In this document: in pieces, positions 39,200-48,261 of the stretch
Layout of the letters: each line of letters starts with the position of its first letter
Position numbering within the stretch: position 1 is the stretch's first letter
NCBI GenBank assembly: GCA_002403205.1
Contig: DHHJ01000036.1
Location: 7,110 to 71,109, forward strand
Direction: 5' to 3'
DNA: 64,000 bases
Source of the DNA: Anaerolineaceae bacterium UBA4775
GTDB lineage: Bacteria > Chloroflexota > Anaerolineae > Anaerolineales > Anaerolineaceae
The notes under the pieces: generated by a model
Seen by the model: the letters and a program-made list of their open reading frames with translations, nothing else
What the model was told of the DNA's origin: nothing
Database searches by the model: none
Position numbers and translations under genes: made by a program

Positions 39200-39874
39200 T
39201 CAGGTAACCAACCCCTTCAACCGGTAGACCTCGTTCCAATGGACGATGGCATGCCGGGTTGGGGGCATCAGCAGCAAATCCTTCACATCCCGCCGGCTCC
39301 AGTAAGCGACCACATCCTGCCCTTCTTGAAGGACTGCCCCTTCATCCATGATACGCTTAAGATTACCCGGGGTCACTTTGCGATCAAAGTCTTCATTCGT
39401 CAGGCGGCGCGCGATCTCCTGCGTAGCCAGCCCGACGGCGGCACGATATGCCCGCAGTTCATGGACATCCACAACCTTGCTCAAAGCCAAAGCCACATCC
39501 ACGCCGGCACCATTACCGGTATGTTTGATCGGCGACGCCGTCTTGGTCTGCCAGTTTCCCAATTCAAAAACCTGATCCTGGCCAGCGACCAGGAGGTTCA
39601 TGGTCACATCTTCAATCCGAGTCAGGTGCCAGACGACCCAGGCGATGGAGTGTTCCTGCCCATCAGGAATCGCGCGAAAGTGTGCCTCCTCAAGTCCATT
39701 CAGCAACCAATCTTCATAGGACCAGGGCGCCTGAGGTGCAACCTGCCGGGAATGCAGCTGGCTGTGCAAGCTCAGGAACAAATCCAGCGCCGGTTGTTCC
39801 GCACCCGCTGTTAACGCCTCACGAAGCGCTTTATGCAGGCTATTCAACCTTTGAAGGTGATCTTTCTGACCCAA
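39200..39874 (-). CDS. DinB-like four-helix-bundle protein
   Basis: A 224-residue helical protein of the DinB/YfiT superfamily. The expected metal-binding histidines are seen in SIAWVVWHLTRIED near residue 80 and in the C-terminal HAIVHWNEVYRLKG. Members bind divalent metal and many act as thiol-dependent transferases, but the substrate here is unknown. The preceding helices (ALREALTAGAEQPALDLFLSLH) look like an extra hairpin. It shares the strand and probably a transcript with the YCF48-type lipoprotein downstream, and is divergent from the ATP-cone kinase. Confidence 0.75.
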   Translation of the reverse strand: MGQKDHLQRLNSLHKALREALTAGAEQPALDLFLSLHSQLHSRQVAPQAPWSYEDWLLNGLEEAHFRAIPDGQEHSIAWVVWHLTRIEDVTMNLLVAGQDQVFELGNWQTKTASPIKHTGNGAGVDVALALSKVVDVHELRAYRAAVGLATQEIARRLTNEDFDRKVTPGNLKRIMDEGAVLQEGQDVVAYWSRRDVKDLLLMPPTRHAIVHWNEVYRLKGLVT

Positions 39875-39936
39875 ATCCAGCCTTCTTTCCGTTAATCAGG
39901 TCAAATCGAGTTTATTATACAAGCCAAAGACTTGAT

Positions 39937-39966
39937 TTGCGAATTGGTTTTAACCTTGGTTATAAT
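39937..39966 (+). promoter_or_regulatory. Sigma-70-type promoter of the ATP-cone kinase gene
   Basis: TTGCGA at 39937-39942 and a perfect TATAAT at 39961-39966 with 18 bp between. Predicted transcription starts near 39973, about 45 bases before the ATG at 40019 that carries a GGGAG ribosome-binding site. Confidence 0.6.
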
Positions 39967-40018
39967 TAACATGAAAAGCCTTGCTTATTTTGCTCGTTCA
40001 GTTACCAAGGGAGCGGAA

Positions 40019-41359
40019 ATGTCCAAATTCAAGTCGGTTATCAAACGCGATGGATCAATTGTTGAATTTACCCCCCAACGCATCACCAATGCCATTTACC
40101 GGGCCGCAGTGGCAGTAGGCGGACGTGACAAACGCACTGCAGAGGCGCTGACTGAAAAAGTGTGCCGCCTTCTGGAAGAGCACACCCCGGAAGGGGAAAT
40201 CCCCACTGTTGAACAGATCCAGGATACGGTTGAAAAGGTCCTTATCGAAGAAGGCCATGCCAAGGTCGCTAAAGCGTACATCCTCTACAGGGCTGAACGG
40301 GCCAAACTGCGCACCCAACGGGCTGAGCGCCGGGTGGAACCCTCCAGCAATATCCCCTGGCATAAGCTGTGGCGCATCCTCGACTGGGCAGTGGACCACG
40401 ACCTGCACACGGTTGAAAGCTTAAATGAACGCATCCGCCGGGGGGAGCTGTCGGAAATTGTGGGTGCCTCCGAAGCCTTTTACCATGAAGATGTGGAAAA
40501 TGCCGCCAACTTGATCGCTGAGCGCAAGCACGAGCTGCGCATGGTGATCATTGCCGGACCCTCCTCTTCAGGGAAAACCACCACCACTATCAAACTGGGA
40601 GAGCGCCTGGCGCGCATGGGCATGCGCCTGGTCACGCTGAATGTGGACAATTACTTCTTCAACCTGGAGATGCACCCGAAGGATGAGTTTGGTGATTACG
40701 ATTTTGAAACCCCCCAGGCCCTTGATCTCGAGCTGATCAACGCACATCTGACGCGCCTGTTCGAGGGCGAGGAGGTGCTGATCCCCTTTTACGACTTCAA
40801 AACCGGCACACGCCACCTCGAACAAACCCCGATGAAACTGGAGCCCAATGAGGTCATCCTGATTGACAGCCTGCACGGCCTGTACCCAGCCATGACAGCA
40901 GATATCCCCGCTGAAAAGAAGTTCCGCATGTACCTTGAGCCGCTGCTGCAGCTCAAAGACCCGGACGGGCATTATGTGCGCTGGACGGATATCCGCCTGA
41001 TCCGGCGCATGCTGCGGGATGCCTCACATCGGGCTTATGACCCGACCAAAACTCTTCTGCATTGGCATTACGTCCGCTCCAGTGAGCTGCGCAATATCAT
41101 CCCGTACGTGAACACCACCGATTACATCGTCAACAGTGCCATGCCCTACGAGATGCCCCTCTACAAGGCCAAATTGGTTGATGATTTTGCCCGCTGGACA
41201 AAAGACTACGCCGATGACCCCCTGCGGGCGGACGCCCACGAGCGCGCCACCCGTGTGCACGGCCTGATGCAGACCCTGGAACCCATTGCGGATGATTCGA
41301 TCGTCCCCGAGAACTCCGTCATCCGCGAGTTCATTGGCGGCAGCATTTACGAATATTAG
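40019..41359 (+). CDS. ATP-cone domain fused to uridine kinase-like nucleoside kinase
   Basis: A 446-residue fusion. Residues 1-100 form an ATP-cone (SVIKRDGSIVEFTPQRITNAI, then EEGHAKVAKAYILYRAER), the nucleotide-sensing module usually found in ribonucleotide reductases and NrdR. From about residue 175 there is a P-loop kinase of the uridine kinase/phosphoribulokinase class, with Walker A AGPSSSGKT at 179-187, the substrate Asp in VDNYFFN and LIDSLHGLYP. The better-known relatives carry TGS and synthetase-like domains in front, so the ATP-cone may be an alternative regulatory front end. AAGGGAG lies five bases before the ATG. The product would phosphorylate a nucleoside under control of the ATP or dATP level; this is inference. 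Confidence 0.85.
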   Translation: MSKFKSVIKRDGSIVEFTPQRITNAIYRAAVAVGGRDKRTAEALTEKVCRLLEEHTPEGEIPTVEQIQDTVEKVLIEEGHAKVAKAYILYRAERAKLRTQRAERRVEPSSNIPWHKLWRILDWAVDHDLHTVESLNERIRRGELSEIVGASEAFYHEDVENAANLIAERKHELRMVIIAGPSSSGKTTTTIKLGERLARMGMRLVTLNVDNYFFNLEMHPKDEFGDYDFETPQALDLELINAHLTRLFEGEEVLIPFYDFKTGTRHLEQTPMKLEPNEVILIDSLHGLYPAMTADIPAEKKFRMYLEPLLQLKDPDGHYVRWTDIRLIRRMLRDASHRAYDPTKTLLHWHYVRSSELRNIIPYVNTTDYIVNSAMPYEMPLYKAKLVDDFARWTKDYADDPLRADAHERATRVHGLMQTLEPIADDSIVPENSVIREFIGGSIYEY

Positions 41360-42477
41360 CAGGTGGGTTAATTCACATTCCCTGTGGATGGGTTGGCTTA
41401 CATACCGTCGTCGTTCGCCAAAGAATTATCCATTTTTTGAATCAACCCAGGGGTCGTCCGTAAACCGCTACAAACCTAAACAGAGATTGCCACCTCGCAC
41501 CCTGCGGGTGCTCGTCGCAATGACAATCCACGTAGGGTGGGTTGGCAGGTTTACATGTCAAACCTGCTCCTAACCAATACCGTCAAACAAATCGAATTCC
41601 CGCCAACCCACCAGCAATTCAACCCTACTGGTGGGTTGGTCCCCAATCTGTTGGCATTCGTGAACGAATTGGCTTTTTGCAACTCAACCTTGGAGTCATC
41701 CTCAAGCCCAACCCACCCTACAAGACAAAACAGAGATTGCCACCTCGCACCCTGCGGGTGCTCGTCGCAATGACAATCCACGTAGGGTGGGTTGGCGGGT
41801 TTACATGTCAAACCTGCTCCTAACCAATACCGTCAAACAAATCGATTTCCCGCCAACCCACCAGCAATTCAACCCTACTGGTGGGTTGGTCCACAATCTA
41901 TTGGTATTTGTGAACGGATTGGCTTTTTACAACGCAACCTTGGAGTCATACCCAAGCCCAACCCACCCTACAAGACAAAACAGAGATTGCCACCTCGCAC
42001 CCTGCGGGTGCTCGTCGCAATGACAATCCACGTAGGGTGGGTTGGCGGGTATAGGTGGCAAACCTGCTCCTAACCAATACCGTCAAACAAATCGATTTCC
42101 CGCCAACCCACCAGCAATTCAACCCTACTGGTGGGTTGGTCCACAATCTGTTGGCATACGTGAACGAATTGGCTTTTTGCAACTCAACCTTGGAGTCATC
42201 CTCCAGCCCAACCCACCTCACAAGACAAAACAGAGATTACCACCTCGCACCCTGCGGGTGCTCGTCGCAATGACAATCCACGTAGGGTGGGTTGGCGGGT
42301 TTACATGTCAAACCTGCCCCCAACCAATACCGTCAAACAAATCGATTTCCCGCCAACCCACCAGCAATTCAACCCTACTGGTGGGTTGGTCCACAATCTG
42401 TTGGCATACGTGAACGAATTGGCTTTTTGCAACTCAACCTTGGAGTCATCCTCCAGCCCAACCCACCCTACATGAAC
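41360..42477. repeat. Four tandem 250-bp repeats
   Basis: After an irregular lead-in (41360-41477) a unit of exactly 250 bp is repeated four times with starts near 41478, 41728, 41978 and 42228, ending at about 42475. The copies differ by only a few substitutions. Each unit contains a 12-bp perfect inverted repeat (CCAACCCACCAG / CTGGTGGGTTGG), a GCACCC-TGC-GGGTGC hairpin inside an imperfect palindrome with GATTGCCACC and GTCGCAATGAC flanks, and complementary ends (GTAGGGTGGGTTGG and CCAACCCACCCTAC). The period is not a multiple of three, and the short frames in it are not credible genes. It separates the ATP-cone kinase from the trans-sulfuration gene. Confidence 0.95.
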
Positions 42478-43716
42478 CTACCCCTCAATAGCCCTGAGCA
42501 AATCGCGTGTCAGGTCGACCGGGTCCTCGATCCCGACCGAAAGGCGCACCAGCCCATCGGTGATCCCCGCGGCCAGGCGTTCATCACGCGGGGTGTTCCG
42601 GTGGGTCATGCTGGCAGGATGCTGAATGAGGGTATCCACATTCCCCAAACTGACCGCCAAAGTCGCAATCTGGATCCGATCCATCATGCGTGCGCCCGCT
42701 TCAAGGCCCCCTTTCAACTCGAAAGCGATCATGCCGCCAAAATCCGTCATCTGTAATTTTGCCAGGGCATGATCCGGATGGCTGGTCAGCCCCGGGTAGT
42801 ACACACGCGCCACGTCCGGGTGGCCTTCCAGCGATTTCGCCACCCGCAGGGCATTACGGCAATGGCGTTCCATGCGCAATTCGAAGGTTTTCAGGCCAAT
42901 GTTGGCCAGCCAGGTGTCCATTGGGCTCGGTGTGGCGCCCATCAGCTTATAGCCCTGGTACAGTTCCCCTTTCAGCAAGGGCAGGTCCGTGGTCAGCACT
43001 GCACCGCCGATCAACTGCCCATGCCCAGAAAGGAACTTGGTGGTGGAATGTACGATCAAATCTGCCCCCAGGGTGAACGGACGCTGGCAAAACGGTGTGG
43101 CAAAGGTGTTATCGACCGCCACACGGGCACCATGCTGATGCGCCAGCTCAGAGACCGCACGGATATCCGTCAAACGCAAGGTGGGGTTGACAGGTGTCTC
43201 GAGGTAAACCAGTTTAGCATTCGGGTGTGCCTGAAAAGCTTTCTCCCAGCCATCGACGGTATTCTCGGTCACCCAGACCACTTCTATGCCATATTTGGGC
43301 AGGAGGTTCTTGAACAAAAGGTAGGTGCCGTCATACAGCGCCGCCTGGGTCAACAGGGTTTCCCCGGCTTGAACCGCCGCCAGCACCGCGGCAGTGACCG
43401 CGGCCATCCCGGAGGCAAAAACCAGGCCGCCCGCCAGCGACTCGGGGTCAGCATCGGGGGCCTGCCGGATCAGATCCCAGGCTTCCAGCGCAGCCAGCTT
43501 GCGCGCCAGTTGCTGATGGTTGGGGTTATTCAGACGGGAATAATAAAACCCAGGCGTCTCGCCCGCAGCAATGGCCGCACCTGAGGCTGTGTCAGTGAAT
43601 GTAAACACTGAATTTTGGTAAATGGGAGCAATATGCGCATTTTCAGCATTCTCACCCTCGGTGTAGTGGGTTAAAAAAGTGGATAAACCTGTATATGTGC
43701 TGGGTTGCCGTTTCAA
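42478..43716 (-). CDS. PLP-dependent trans-sulfuration enzyme (cystathionine gamma-synthase/lyase or methionine gamma-lyase family)
   Basis: Cys/Met-metabolism PLP enzyme of 412 residues. It has YSRLNNPNHQQLARKLAALE near 59-78, ASGMAA at 101-106, VDNTFATP (Asp202, PLP nitrogen) and the Schiff-base lysine K227 in HSTTKFLSGHG. The C-terminal LSVGIEDPVDL is standard. Members make cystathionine, O-acetylhomoserine-derived homocysteine, or degrade methionine; the sequence does not separate these safely. The start is TTG at 43716 with AAGGAG six bases upstream. The leader contains a GCCTG..CAGGC hairpin near 43736-43760. It ends two bases after the tandem-repeat array. Confidence 0.9.
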   Translation of the reverse strand: MKRQPSTYTGLSTFLTHYTEGENAENAHIAPIYQNSVFTFTDTASGAAIAAGETPGFYYSRLNNPNHQQLARKLAALEAWDLIRQAPDADPESLAGGLVFASGMAAVTAAVLAAVQAGETLLTQAALYDGTYLLFKNLLPKYGIEVVWVTENTVDGWEKAFQAHPNAKLVYLETPVNPTLRLTDIRAVSELAHQHGARVAVDNTFATPFCQRPFTLGADLIVHSTTKFLSGHGQLIGGAVLTTDLPLLKGELYQGYKLMGATPSPMDTWLANIGLKTFELRMERHCRNALRVAKSLEGHPDVARVYYPGLTSHPDHALAKLQMTDFGGMIAFELKGGLEAGARMMDRIQIATLAVSLGNVDTLIQHPASMTHRNTPRDERLAAGITDGLVRLSVGIEDPVDLTRDLLRAIEG

Positions 43717-43895
43717 AGTGTTCTCCTTGGACTGCCTGGCCGATCAGGTGACAGGCAGATGATGTAATCCTCTGGTGAGGGCATTTTCCTCGACCCGGGG
43801 AAATAAAAACCTGGCTGTATTTTAGCATAATCGGCTTAAATGGTGCTTTGATCCTGCCGTGCCCCCTGAAGGCGTACGCCTAGCACAATCTGGCA

Positions 43896-43923
43896 TTGAA
43901 GGTAAAGCTGTGCCCAGTATAAT
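43896..43923 (+). promoter_or_regulatory. Sigma-70-type promoter
   Basis: TTGAAG at 43896-43901 and TATAAT at 43918-43923 with 16 bp spacing, about 36 bp before the ATG at 43960, which has AAAGGAG upstream. Confidence 0.6.
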
Positions 43924-43959
43924 TAAGGTAAACCCTCACATTTTAGAAAGGAGACTCAA

Positions 43960-44646
43960 ATGGCTTTTAGATTGACCTGGATCGGGCATGCTTCCCTGGC
44001 GCTGGAGACCGATGGCTACCAACTGCTGATCGACCCCTACTTCAGCCAGAACCCGTCAGCGCAGGTGGATCCCGCCACCGTCTCTGCCGACTACATCCTA
44101 GTAACCCACGGACACGGGGATCACATCGGCGACACCGTCCAAATCGCCGAACGCACCGGCGCCACAGTGATCACCAATGCCGAGATCAGCGGCTGGCTGC
44201 GCAAAAAAGGGCTCAAAGTCCACGCTCAGCACATCGGAGGCGGGTTCAAACACCCCTTCGGATACCTGAAACTGACCCTGGCATTGCATGGGTCAGGGCT
44301 GCCGGACGGGACCTACGGCGGCAACCCGGCGGGCTTCCTGCTCACCACCAACGCTGGCGAAAAGCTCTATTTGGCCGGGGACACGGGCTTATTTGGCGAT
44401 ATGAAATTGATCGGCGAGGAGGGCATCACCCTGGCGGTGCTGCCCATCGGAGATAATTACACCATGGGTCCGGATGATGCGCTGCGGGCAGTGAAAATGC
44501 TCACTCCGGAATTCGTGATCCCCATTCACTACAACACTTTCGGGCTGATCGCCCAGGACCCCGATGCCTGGGCTGCGCGCGTGGAAGCGGAAACCAACAC
44601 CAAAGCCCGGGTGCTCAAACCCGGTGAGCAGGTTGTCTACCCCTGA
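43960..44646 (+). CDS. Metal-dependent hydrolase, UPF0173/metallo-beta-lactamase fold
   Basis: Single-domain MBL-fold hydrolase. It opens with RLTWIGHASLALE, has LVTHGHGDHIGD with His50, His52, Asp54 and His55 as zinc ligands, and carries downstream ligands in LYLAGDTGLFGDM and PEFVIPIHYNTF. The 228-residue length matches the UPF0173 (YtkL-like) family, which lacks a well-defined substrate. It is followed after 28 bp by the sulfite-oxidase-like gene in the same direction, so the two probably form an operon. Confidence 0.9.
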   Translation: MAFRLTWIGHASLALETDGYQLLIDPYFSQNPSAQVDPATVSADYILVTHGHGDHIGDTVQIAERTGATVITNAEISGWLRKKGLKVHAQHIGGGFKHPFGYLKLTLALHGSGLPDGTYGGNPAGFLLTTNAGEKLYLAGDTGLFGDMKLIGEEGITLAVLPIGDNYTMGPDDALRAVKMLTPEFVIPIHYNTFGLIAQDPDAWAARVEAETNTKARVLKPGEQVVYP

Positions 44647-44673
44647 AGCAAGACCCCCACGAGGGAGAATCAT

Positions 44674-45267
44674 ATGACGACGATCAAGCGGCTGCCGCCT
44701 GGACAACACCCCACCAGCGGGTTCCCGACCCTGCATTATGGCCCTATCCCGGGTTTCAACCCCGCCACCTGGGATTTTCGCATTTGGGGTGCGGTTGAAG
44801 AACCGATCGTGTGGACCTGGGATCAAATCCTGGACCTGCCGCGGGTGAAGGTAAATCTGGACCTGCATTGCGTCACCACCTGGAGCAAATTTGGTACCGA
44901 ATGGGAGGGGATTTCGCCCAAGATGCTGGTTGAGCAGGGTGTGATCAAGCCCTCTCCTGAAGCCCGGTTTGTGATGCAGCATGCCGAGCACGGCTACACC
45001 ACCAATTTACCCCTATCGGTCTTCCTGCAGGAGAACTTCCTGATCGCCACCCACTACAACGGCCAGCCCCTCACACCCGAGCATGGCTACCCGCTGCGCG
45101 GTGTGACCGGGTCAATCCCCGGACAGACGGATCTAAAAGACGTCTACCTGTGGAAGGGTGCCAAATGGCTGCGCGGGCTGGAATTCATGGCCCGAGACCA
45201 GTTCGGTTTTTGGGAGGCCAACGGCTATCACAATGAAGGGGATGTATGGATGGAACAGCGCACGTGA
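44674..45267 (+). CDS. Sulfite oxidase-like molybdopterin oxidoreductase (short cytoplasmic form)
   Basis: A compact 197-residue protein of the sulfite oxidase/YedY catalytic-domain superfamily: FRIWGAVEEPIVWTWDQIL, the Mo-ligand cysteine Cys66 in LHCVTTWS, EHGYTTNLPLSVFLQEN, and PLRGVTGSIPGQTDLKDVYLW. No twin-arginine signal or dimerisation domain is present, so it is probably cytoplasmic, unlike MsrP. The reaction is unassigned. The ribosome-binding site GAGGGAGAA precedes the ATG. It is convergent with the LysM gene, 6 bp away. Confidence 0.88.
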   Translation: MTTIKRLPPGQHPTSGFPTLHYGPIPGFNPATWDFRIWGAVEEPIVWTWDQILDLPRVKVNLDLHCVTTWSKFGTEWEGISPKMLVEQGVIKPSPEARFVMQHAEHGYTTNLPLSVFLQENFLIATHYNGQPLTPEHGYPLRGVTGSIPGQTDLKDVYLWKGAKWLRGLEFMARDQFGFWEANGYHNEGDVWMEQRT

Positions 45268-45273
45268 CGCGGG

Positions 45274-46077
45274 TCAGGGCGTCATGCGGGAGCGGATGAA
45301 AAAGAACGCCAAACCTGCACCGCCCGCCAACAGGAACAAGCCAATTGCCAGCAGCAAGGGTGACCGGCTTTCTCCGGGGGCAACCTCTGCCTCCGAAAGG
45401 GAGGTTGAGGGCTGGGCGCCAAAATCAACCACAACTGTATCCCCCGCTGAAACCGAGAGCGAATAGTTCATGCTGGTTGTGGGATTATACCCATCGGGTA
45501 TGCCCATGCTCAGGTTGTATTCCCCTTCCGGTACATCCTCAAAACACACGGGACCCACGAGGTCAGGGTCGCCGCCGACGGTCTCCTGGGTTTCCGAAAA
45601 GGTGCCGATCCGGTTGCTGACGCTGATCACCCCGCCGCCCAGGTACATTTCAGTGGCTGAGCGTCTTTGATTGCCATCAAGATCCTCAAACAACGCCGTG
45701 CAGATCTGTGAACTGCCCTCAAAAGGCGTCGGTGTGGGTGGGCCGGGTGTTTGTGTTGGCAACGGGCCTTCCGGTGTGGGCGTGACGGGGTCAACCTCCC
45801 CCAGCAGCAGTTGCTGGCCGGGGAAAACCGCACAATCCGCATCCAGGTTGTTCAAGGTGATGATCGCGTCAATCGTCACCCCAGTTAACAGGAAAATGCG
45901 CGTGCAGGTATCACCCTCCTGGACCGTGTACAAAATCTGCCCATCCAGGTTGGGTGTGGGCGTCTGGTAGGCCGCCTGGGCAACATCACGTGCCTGCACG
46001 GCCCCTGGCACGGACGCCAGCGCTGCAGCCAGAGTCAGCAAAGATAATATTAGAAAGTAGAGCGAAATTTTCTTCAT
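45274..46077 (-). CDS. LysM domain protein with C-terminal membrane anchor
   Basis: Signal peptide (LYFLILSLLTLAAALASVPG), then a LysM peptidoglycan-binding module at about 50-95 (YTVQEGDTCTRIFLLTGVT..NNLDADC..PGQQLL). A Thr/Pro-rich linker (TPTPEGPLPTQTPGPPTPTP) follows, then an SdrD-like beta-domain (ALFEDLDGNQRRS, YNLSMGIPDGYNPTTS), then a TM helix near the end (LLLAIGLFLLAGGAGLAFFFI) with a short basic tail. This places a cell-wall-binding protein with an extended stalk on the membrane. Function is otherwise unknown. It is divergent from the lipoprotein at 46183. Confidence 0.82.
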   Translation of the reverse strand: MKKISLYFLILSLLTLAAALASVPGAVQARDVAQAAYQTPTPNLDGQILYTVQEGDTCTRIFLLTGVTIDAIITLNNLDADCAVFPGQQLLLGEVDPVTPTPEGPLPTQTPGPPTPTPFEGSSQICTALFEDLDGNQRRSATEMYLGGGVISVSNRIGTFSETQETVGGDPDLVGPVCFEDVPEGEYNLSMGIPDGYNPTTSMNYSLSVSAGDTVVVDFGAQPSTSLSEAEVAPGESRSPLLLAIGLFLLAGGAGLAFFFIRSRMTP

Positions 46078-46142
46078 AAGCGTCTTTTGTTCCTACGCAA
46101 GCATTATAACACCTCTGCCGATTAATAACAGTTAACCGCAAT

Positions 46143-46171
46143 TTGGTGATCGTCTTGTTTGGTTTTATAAT
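46143..46171 (+). promoter_or_regulatory. Sigma-70 promoter, near-leaderless
   Basis: TTGGTG at 46143-46148 and TATAAT at 46166-46171 with 17 bp spacing. Transcription would start about four bases before the ATG at 46183, and no Shine-Dalgarno sequence is present. Confidence 0.55.
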
Positions 46172-46182
46172 TAAGGCCGCAA

Positions 46183-46995
46183 ATGTTTACTGAAGCACAC
46201 CACACACACCCTACAGCAGCCCTGATCGGCATCCTGACCCTGGCTGCCTTGATCAGCTTGTCCGGTTGTAGCGACTTCCTGCCGCCCGAGCCAACCATCA
46301 CGCCTACCCTCACCGCCACCCAGACGGAAACGCCCACCCCCACCATCGACTGGTTTCCCGCCACCCCCACGCCTACCCAGCTGCCGCTCCCAAGTCCAAC
46401 CCCGCAGCCCACCCTTGAAGATCTGCGCGCGGGGATCACGGAACGCCTGGTGGAGGATGATTTCACAGACGAAAGCCTGTGGGAAACGCGGCAAAGCCCG
46501 GCGGGGAACATTGCCTTTGGCAACCAAAACCTGACCCTGGCCATCGCCAGGGCGGGAACCAGCCTTACCAGCTTTAGCCAGCACCGCCTTCCGGAGAATT
46601 TTTACCTGGAAATGACCCTTCAGACTTCGCTGTGCCAGCCAGGCGACCAAATGGGGCTGTTGTTCTGGCAGCAATCAGGGGGAGATTACTATCGCCTGCT
46701 CATCGATTGCGCCAGCCAGGTGCGCCTGGAGCTTGTGCAGGGCGGCCAGACGATCGTTTTGGTGGACTGGATGACTGCGGCGCGTGTGCAACCCGGAGCG
46801 CCGGCCACCCATCGCGTTGGGCTGTATGTGTCTCGGGGCTTGTTCCAGCTTTACATCAACGATACCTTCCAGTTCGAAAACCGCATCGCCCAAAATCGCA
46901 GCGGGGGCTTGGGAGTCTTCGCACGCACAGTCAGTGGTAATGCCATGACCATCCGGTTTTCAGATTTGCAAATCTACCGGACAGAAGCCAATTAA
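46183..46995 (+). CDS. Putative lipoprotein with concanavalin-like domain
   Basis: Exported lipoprotein (lipobox ISLSGC, Cys near 29), followed by a TPTLTATQTETPTPT linker and a beta-rich domain from about residue 90. The domain opens with LVEDDFTDESLWETR and holds FYLEMTLQTSLCQPGDQMG, YYRLLIDCASQVRLELV and RVGLYVSRGLFQLYINDTF. This pattern resembles LamG/DUF1080-like jelly-roll domains that bind sugars. No catalytic residues are evident. It may act at the cell surface in carbohydrate recognition, but this is inference. Confidence 0.75.
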   Translation: MFTEAHHTHPTAALIGILTLAALISLSGCSDFLPPEPTITPTLTATQTETPTPTIDWFPATPTPTQLPLPSPTPQPTLEDLRAGITERLVEDDFTDESLWETRQSPAGNIAFGNQNLTLAIARAGTSLTSFSQHRLPENFYLEMTLQTSLCQPGDQMGLLFWQQSGGDYYRLLIDCASQVRLELVQGGQTIVLVDWMTAARVQPGAPATHRVGLYVSRGLFQLYINDTFQFENRIAQNRSGGLGVFARTVSGNAMTIRFSDLQIYRTEAN

Positions 46996-47094
46996 ATATA
47001 AAGGGACAGCGCAGGCGCCGCCCCATGCTTGTTGCCTAGAAGGTCGGCTGTCAAATAACCGGAATCCCAGGTTAAATTCAGTTGATCAACCAGG

Positions 47095-48108
47095 TCAAGT
47101 GATGTCCATGGGCAATCGCGGCCATTGCAACATGACCGTCTCCAGCAGTAAGCGCACGTTGGCATAGGCATCCAGTTGCTCAAGCGCTTGTTCATGGACA
47201 AGCACCAGGTTGCGGGCCTGCTCTGGGGAGACCTGGCCGGCAATCCGGTCAATCTCCTGCTCAATGTCGATGTTGATCAGTGCAGAGGGTCCGCCCGAAG
47301 CCCGCAGGAAGACATCCCGCCAAAATGAAAGCCAGGTGCGCAAAACCTGACTGGTATTTTGGCGTGCTTTATCGCTGGTCTTGGCTATGCGTTCCGCCTG
47401 TGTAAAGCGTTCATTCCGGGTGGCGGGCAGTAAATCCAGCAAGGTCTCCAGCTGCTCCTGTCTGGAAGCCAGTGCGTCCGGATCTTCAGCCAGGCGCCGG
47501 GCCGCCCCAATGCGCCCGCCCGAGACATGAGCCAGCAGGCGTGCCATATCCGCACTCAAGCCCTGAGTCTCTCTCAAATAGTCCTGCGCTGAACCCAGAG
47601 AAGCAGGCCTGAGGCGGATCACCTCGCAGCGCGAGACGATCGTGGGCAACAGGCTTTCAGGGGCAATGGCGGTCAGCAGTAAAATCACCCGATCGGGGGG
47701 TTCTTCCAGGGTCTTGAGCAGGGCGTTGGCGGCCTGGGTGGTAGCACGATGAAAATCCGGCAGGAGCGCCATCCGGTAAGCCCCAGCATAGGGAGACAGG
47801 GCCAGGGTGTGCTGCAGGGCGCGCACCTGGTCAATCAGGATGTCTTTGTGTCCTTCTTCCGGTTGCAGCAGGCTTAAATCGGGGTGGGATAAGGCCTCAA
47901 TTTGGCGGCAATCACGGCACACGCCGCAAAACCCGCCTGGTTCGGGGGGAGTCGTGCAGTTAAGCGCCTGGGCAAACCTGACAGCCAAGGTCTGCCGCCC
48001 TACACCTTCGGGGCCGGTGAATAGATAAGCATGCCGCAGCTTATCGCCCCCGGCATGGCTCTTAAGCAGCTTAACTGCCCATTCCTGACCGTGTATATGC
48101 CAATCCAT
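47095..48108 (-). CDS. holB: DNA polymerase III delta' subunit
   Basis: Clamp-loader delta' subunit. It has an AAA-like fold with a P-loop GPEGVGRQT at 32-40 whose lysine is replaced by arginine, as expected for a non-hydrolysing subunit. The zinc module uses Cys51, 61, 64 and 67, and the SRC motif lies in IVSRCEVIRLRPAS. The length of 337 is normal. Upstream of it, tmk is absent, unlike the usual order in many bacteria. It is divergent from the chelatase gene at 48.26 kb, with 153 bp between their starts. Confidence 0.9.
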   Translation of the reverse strand: MDWHIHGQEWAVKLLKSHAGGDKLRHAYLFTGPEGVGRQTLAVRFAQALNCTTPPEPGGFCGVCRDCRQIEALSHPDLSLLQPEEGHKDILIDQVRALQHTLALSPYAGAYRMALLPDFHRATTQAANALLKTLEEPPDRVILLLTAIAPESLLPTIVSRCEVIRLRPASLGSAQDYLRETQGLSADMARLLAHVSGGRIGAARRLAEDPDALASRQEQLETLLDLLPATRNERFTQAERIAKTSDKARQNTSQVLRTWLSFWRDVFLRASGGPSALINIDIEQEIDRIAGQVSPEQARNLVLVHEQALEQLDAYANVRLLLETVMLQWPRLPMDIT

Positions 48109-48261
48109 GCCTTTATTTTATCGCAAAACGCCCATAAGCCTGAACTGATGCTTTTTTCGTCCATCATCCTGGTCTTGACCACAAACGAATGCGTTTCATG
48201 CGATCCAGGCATATAGTGATTCCCAGACTGACGTGGTAAACTTCATATGCGGAGCAAACAG

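Noticed and set aside
41478..42475. CRISPR-like array or repeated small genes
   Set aside because: Units are 250 bp with no 20-40 bp repeat-spacer pattern and no cas genes. The 78- to 93-codon frames repeat only because the DNA does, have no ribosome-binding sites, and the 250-bp period shifts the frame.
43717..43900. SAM riboswitch before the trans-sulfuration gene
   Set aside because: Only a short GCCTG/CAGGC hairpin is visible; the conserved SAM-I or SAM-II core elements are absent.
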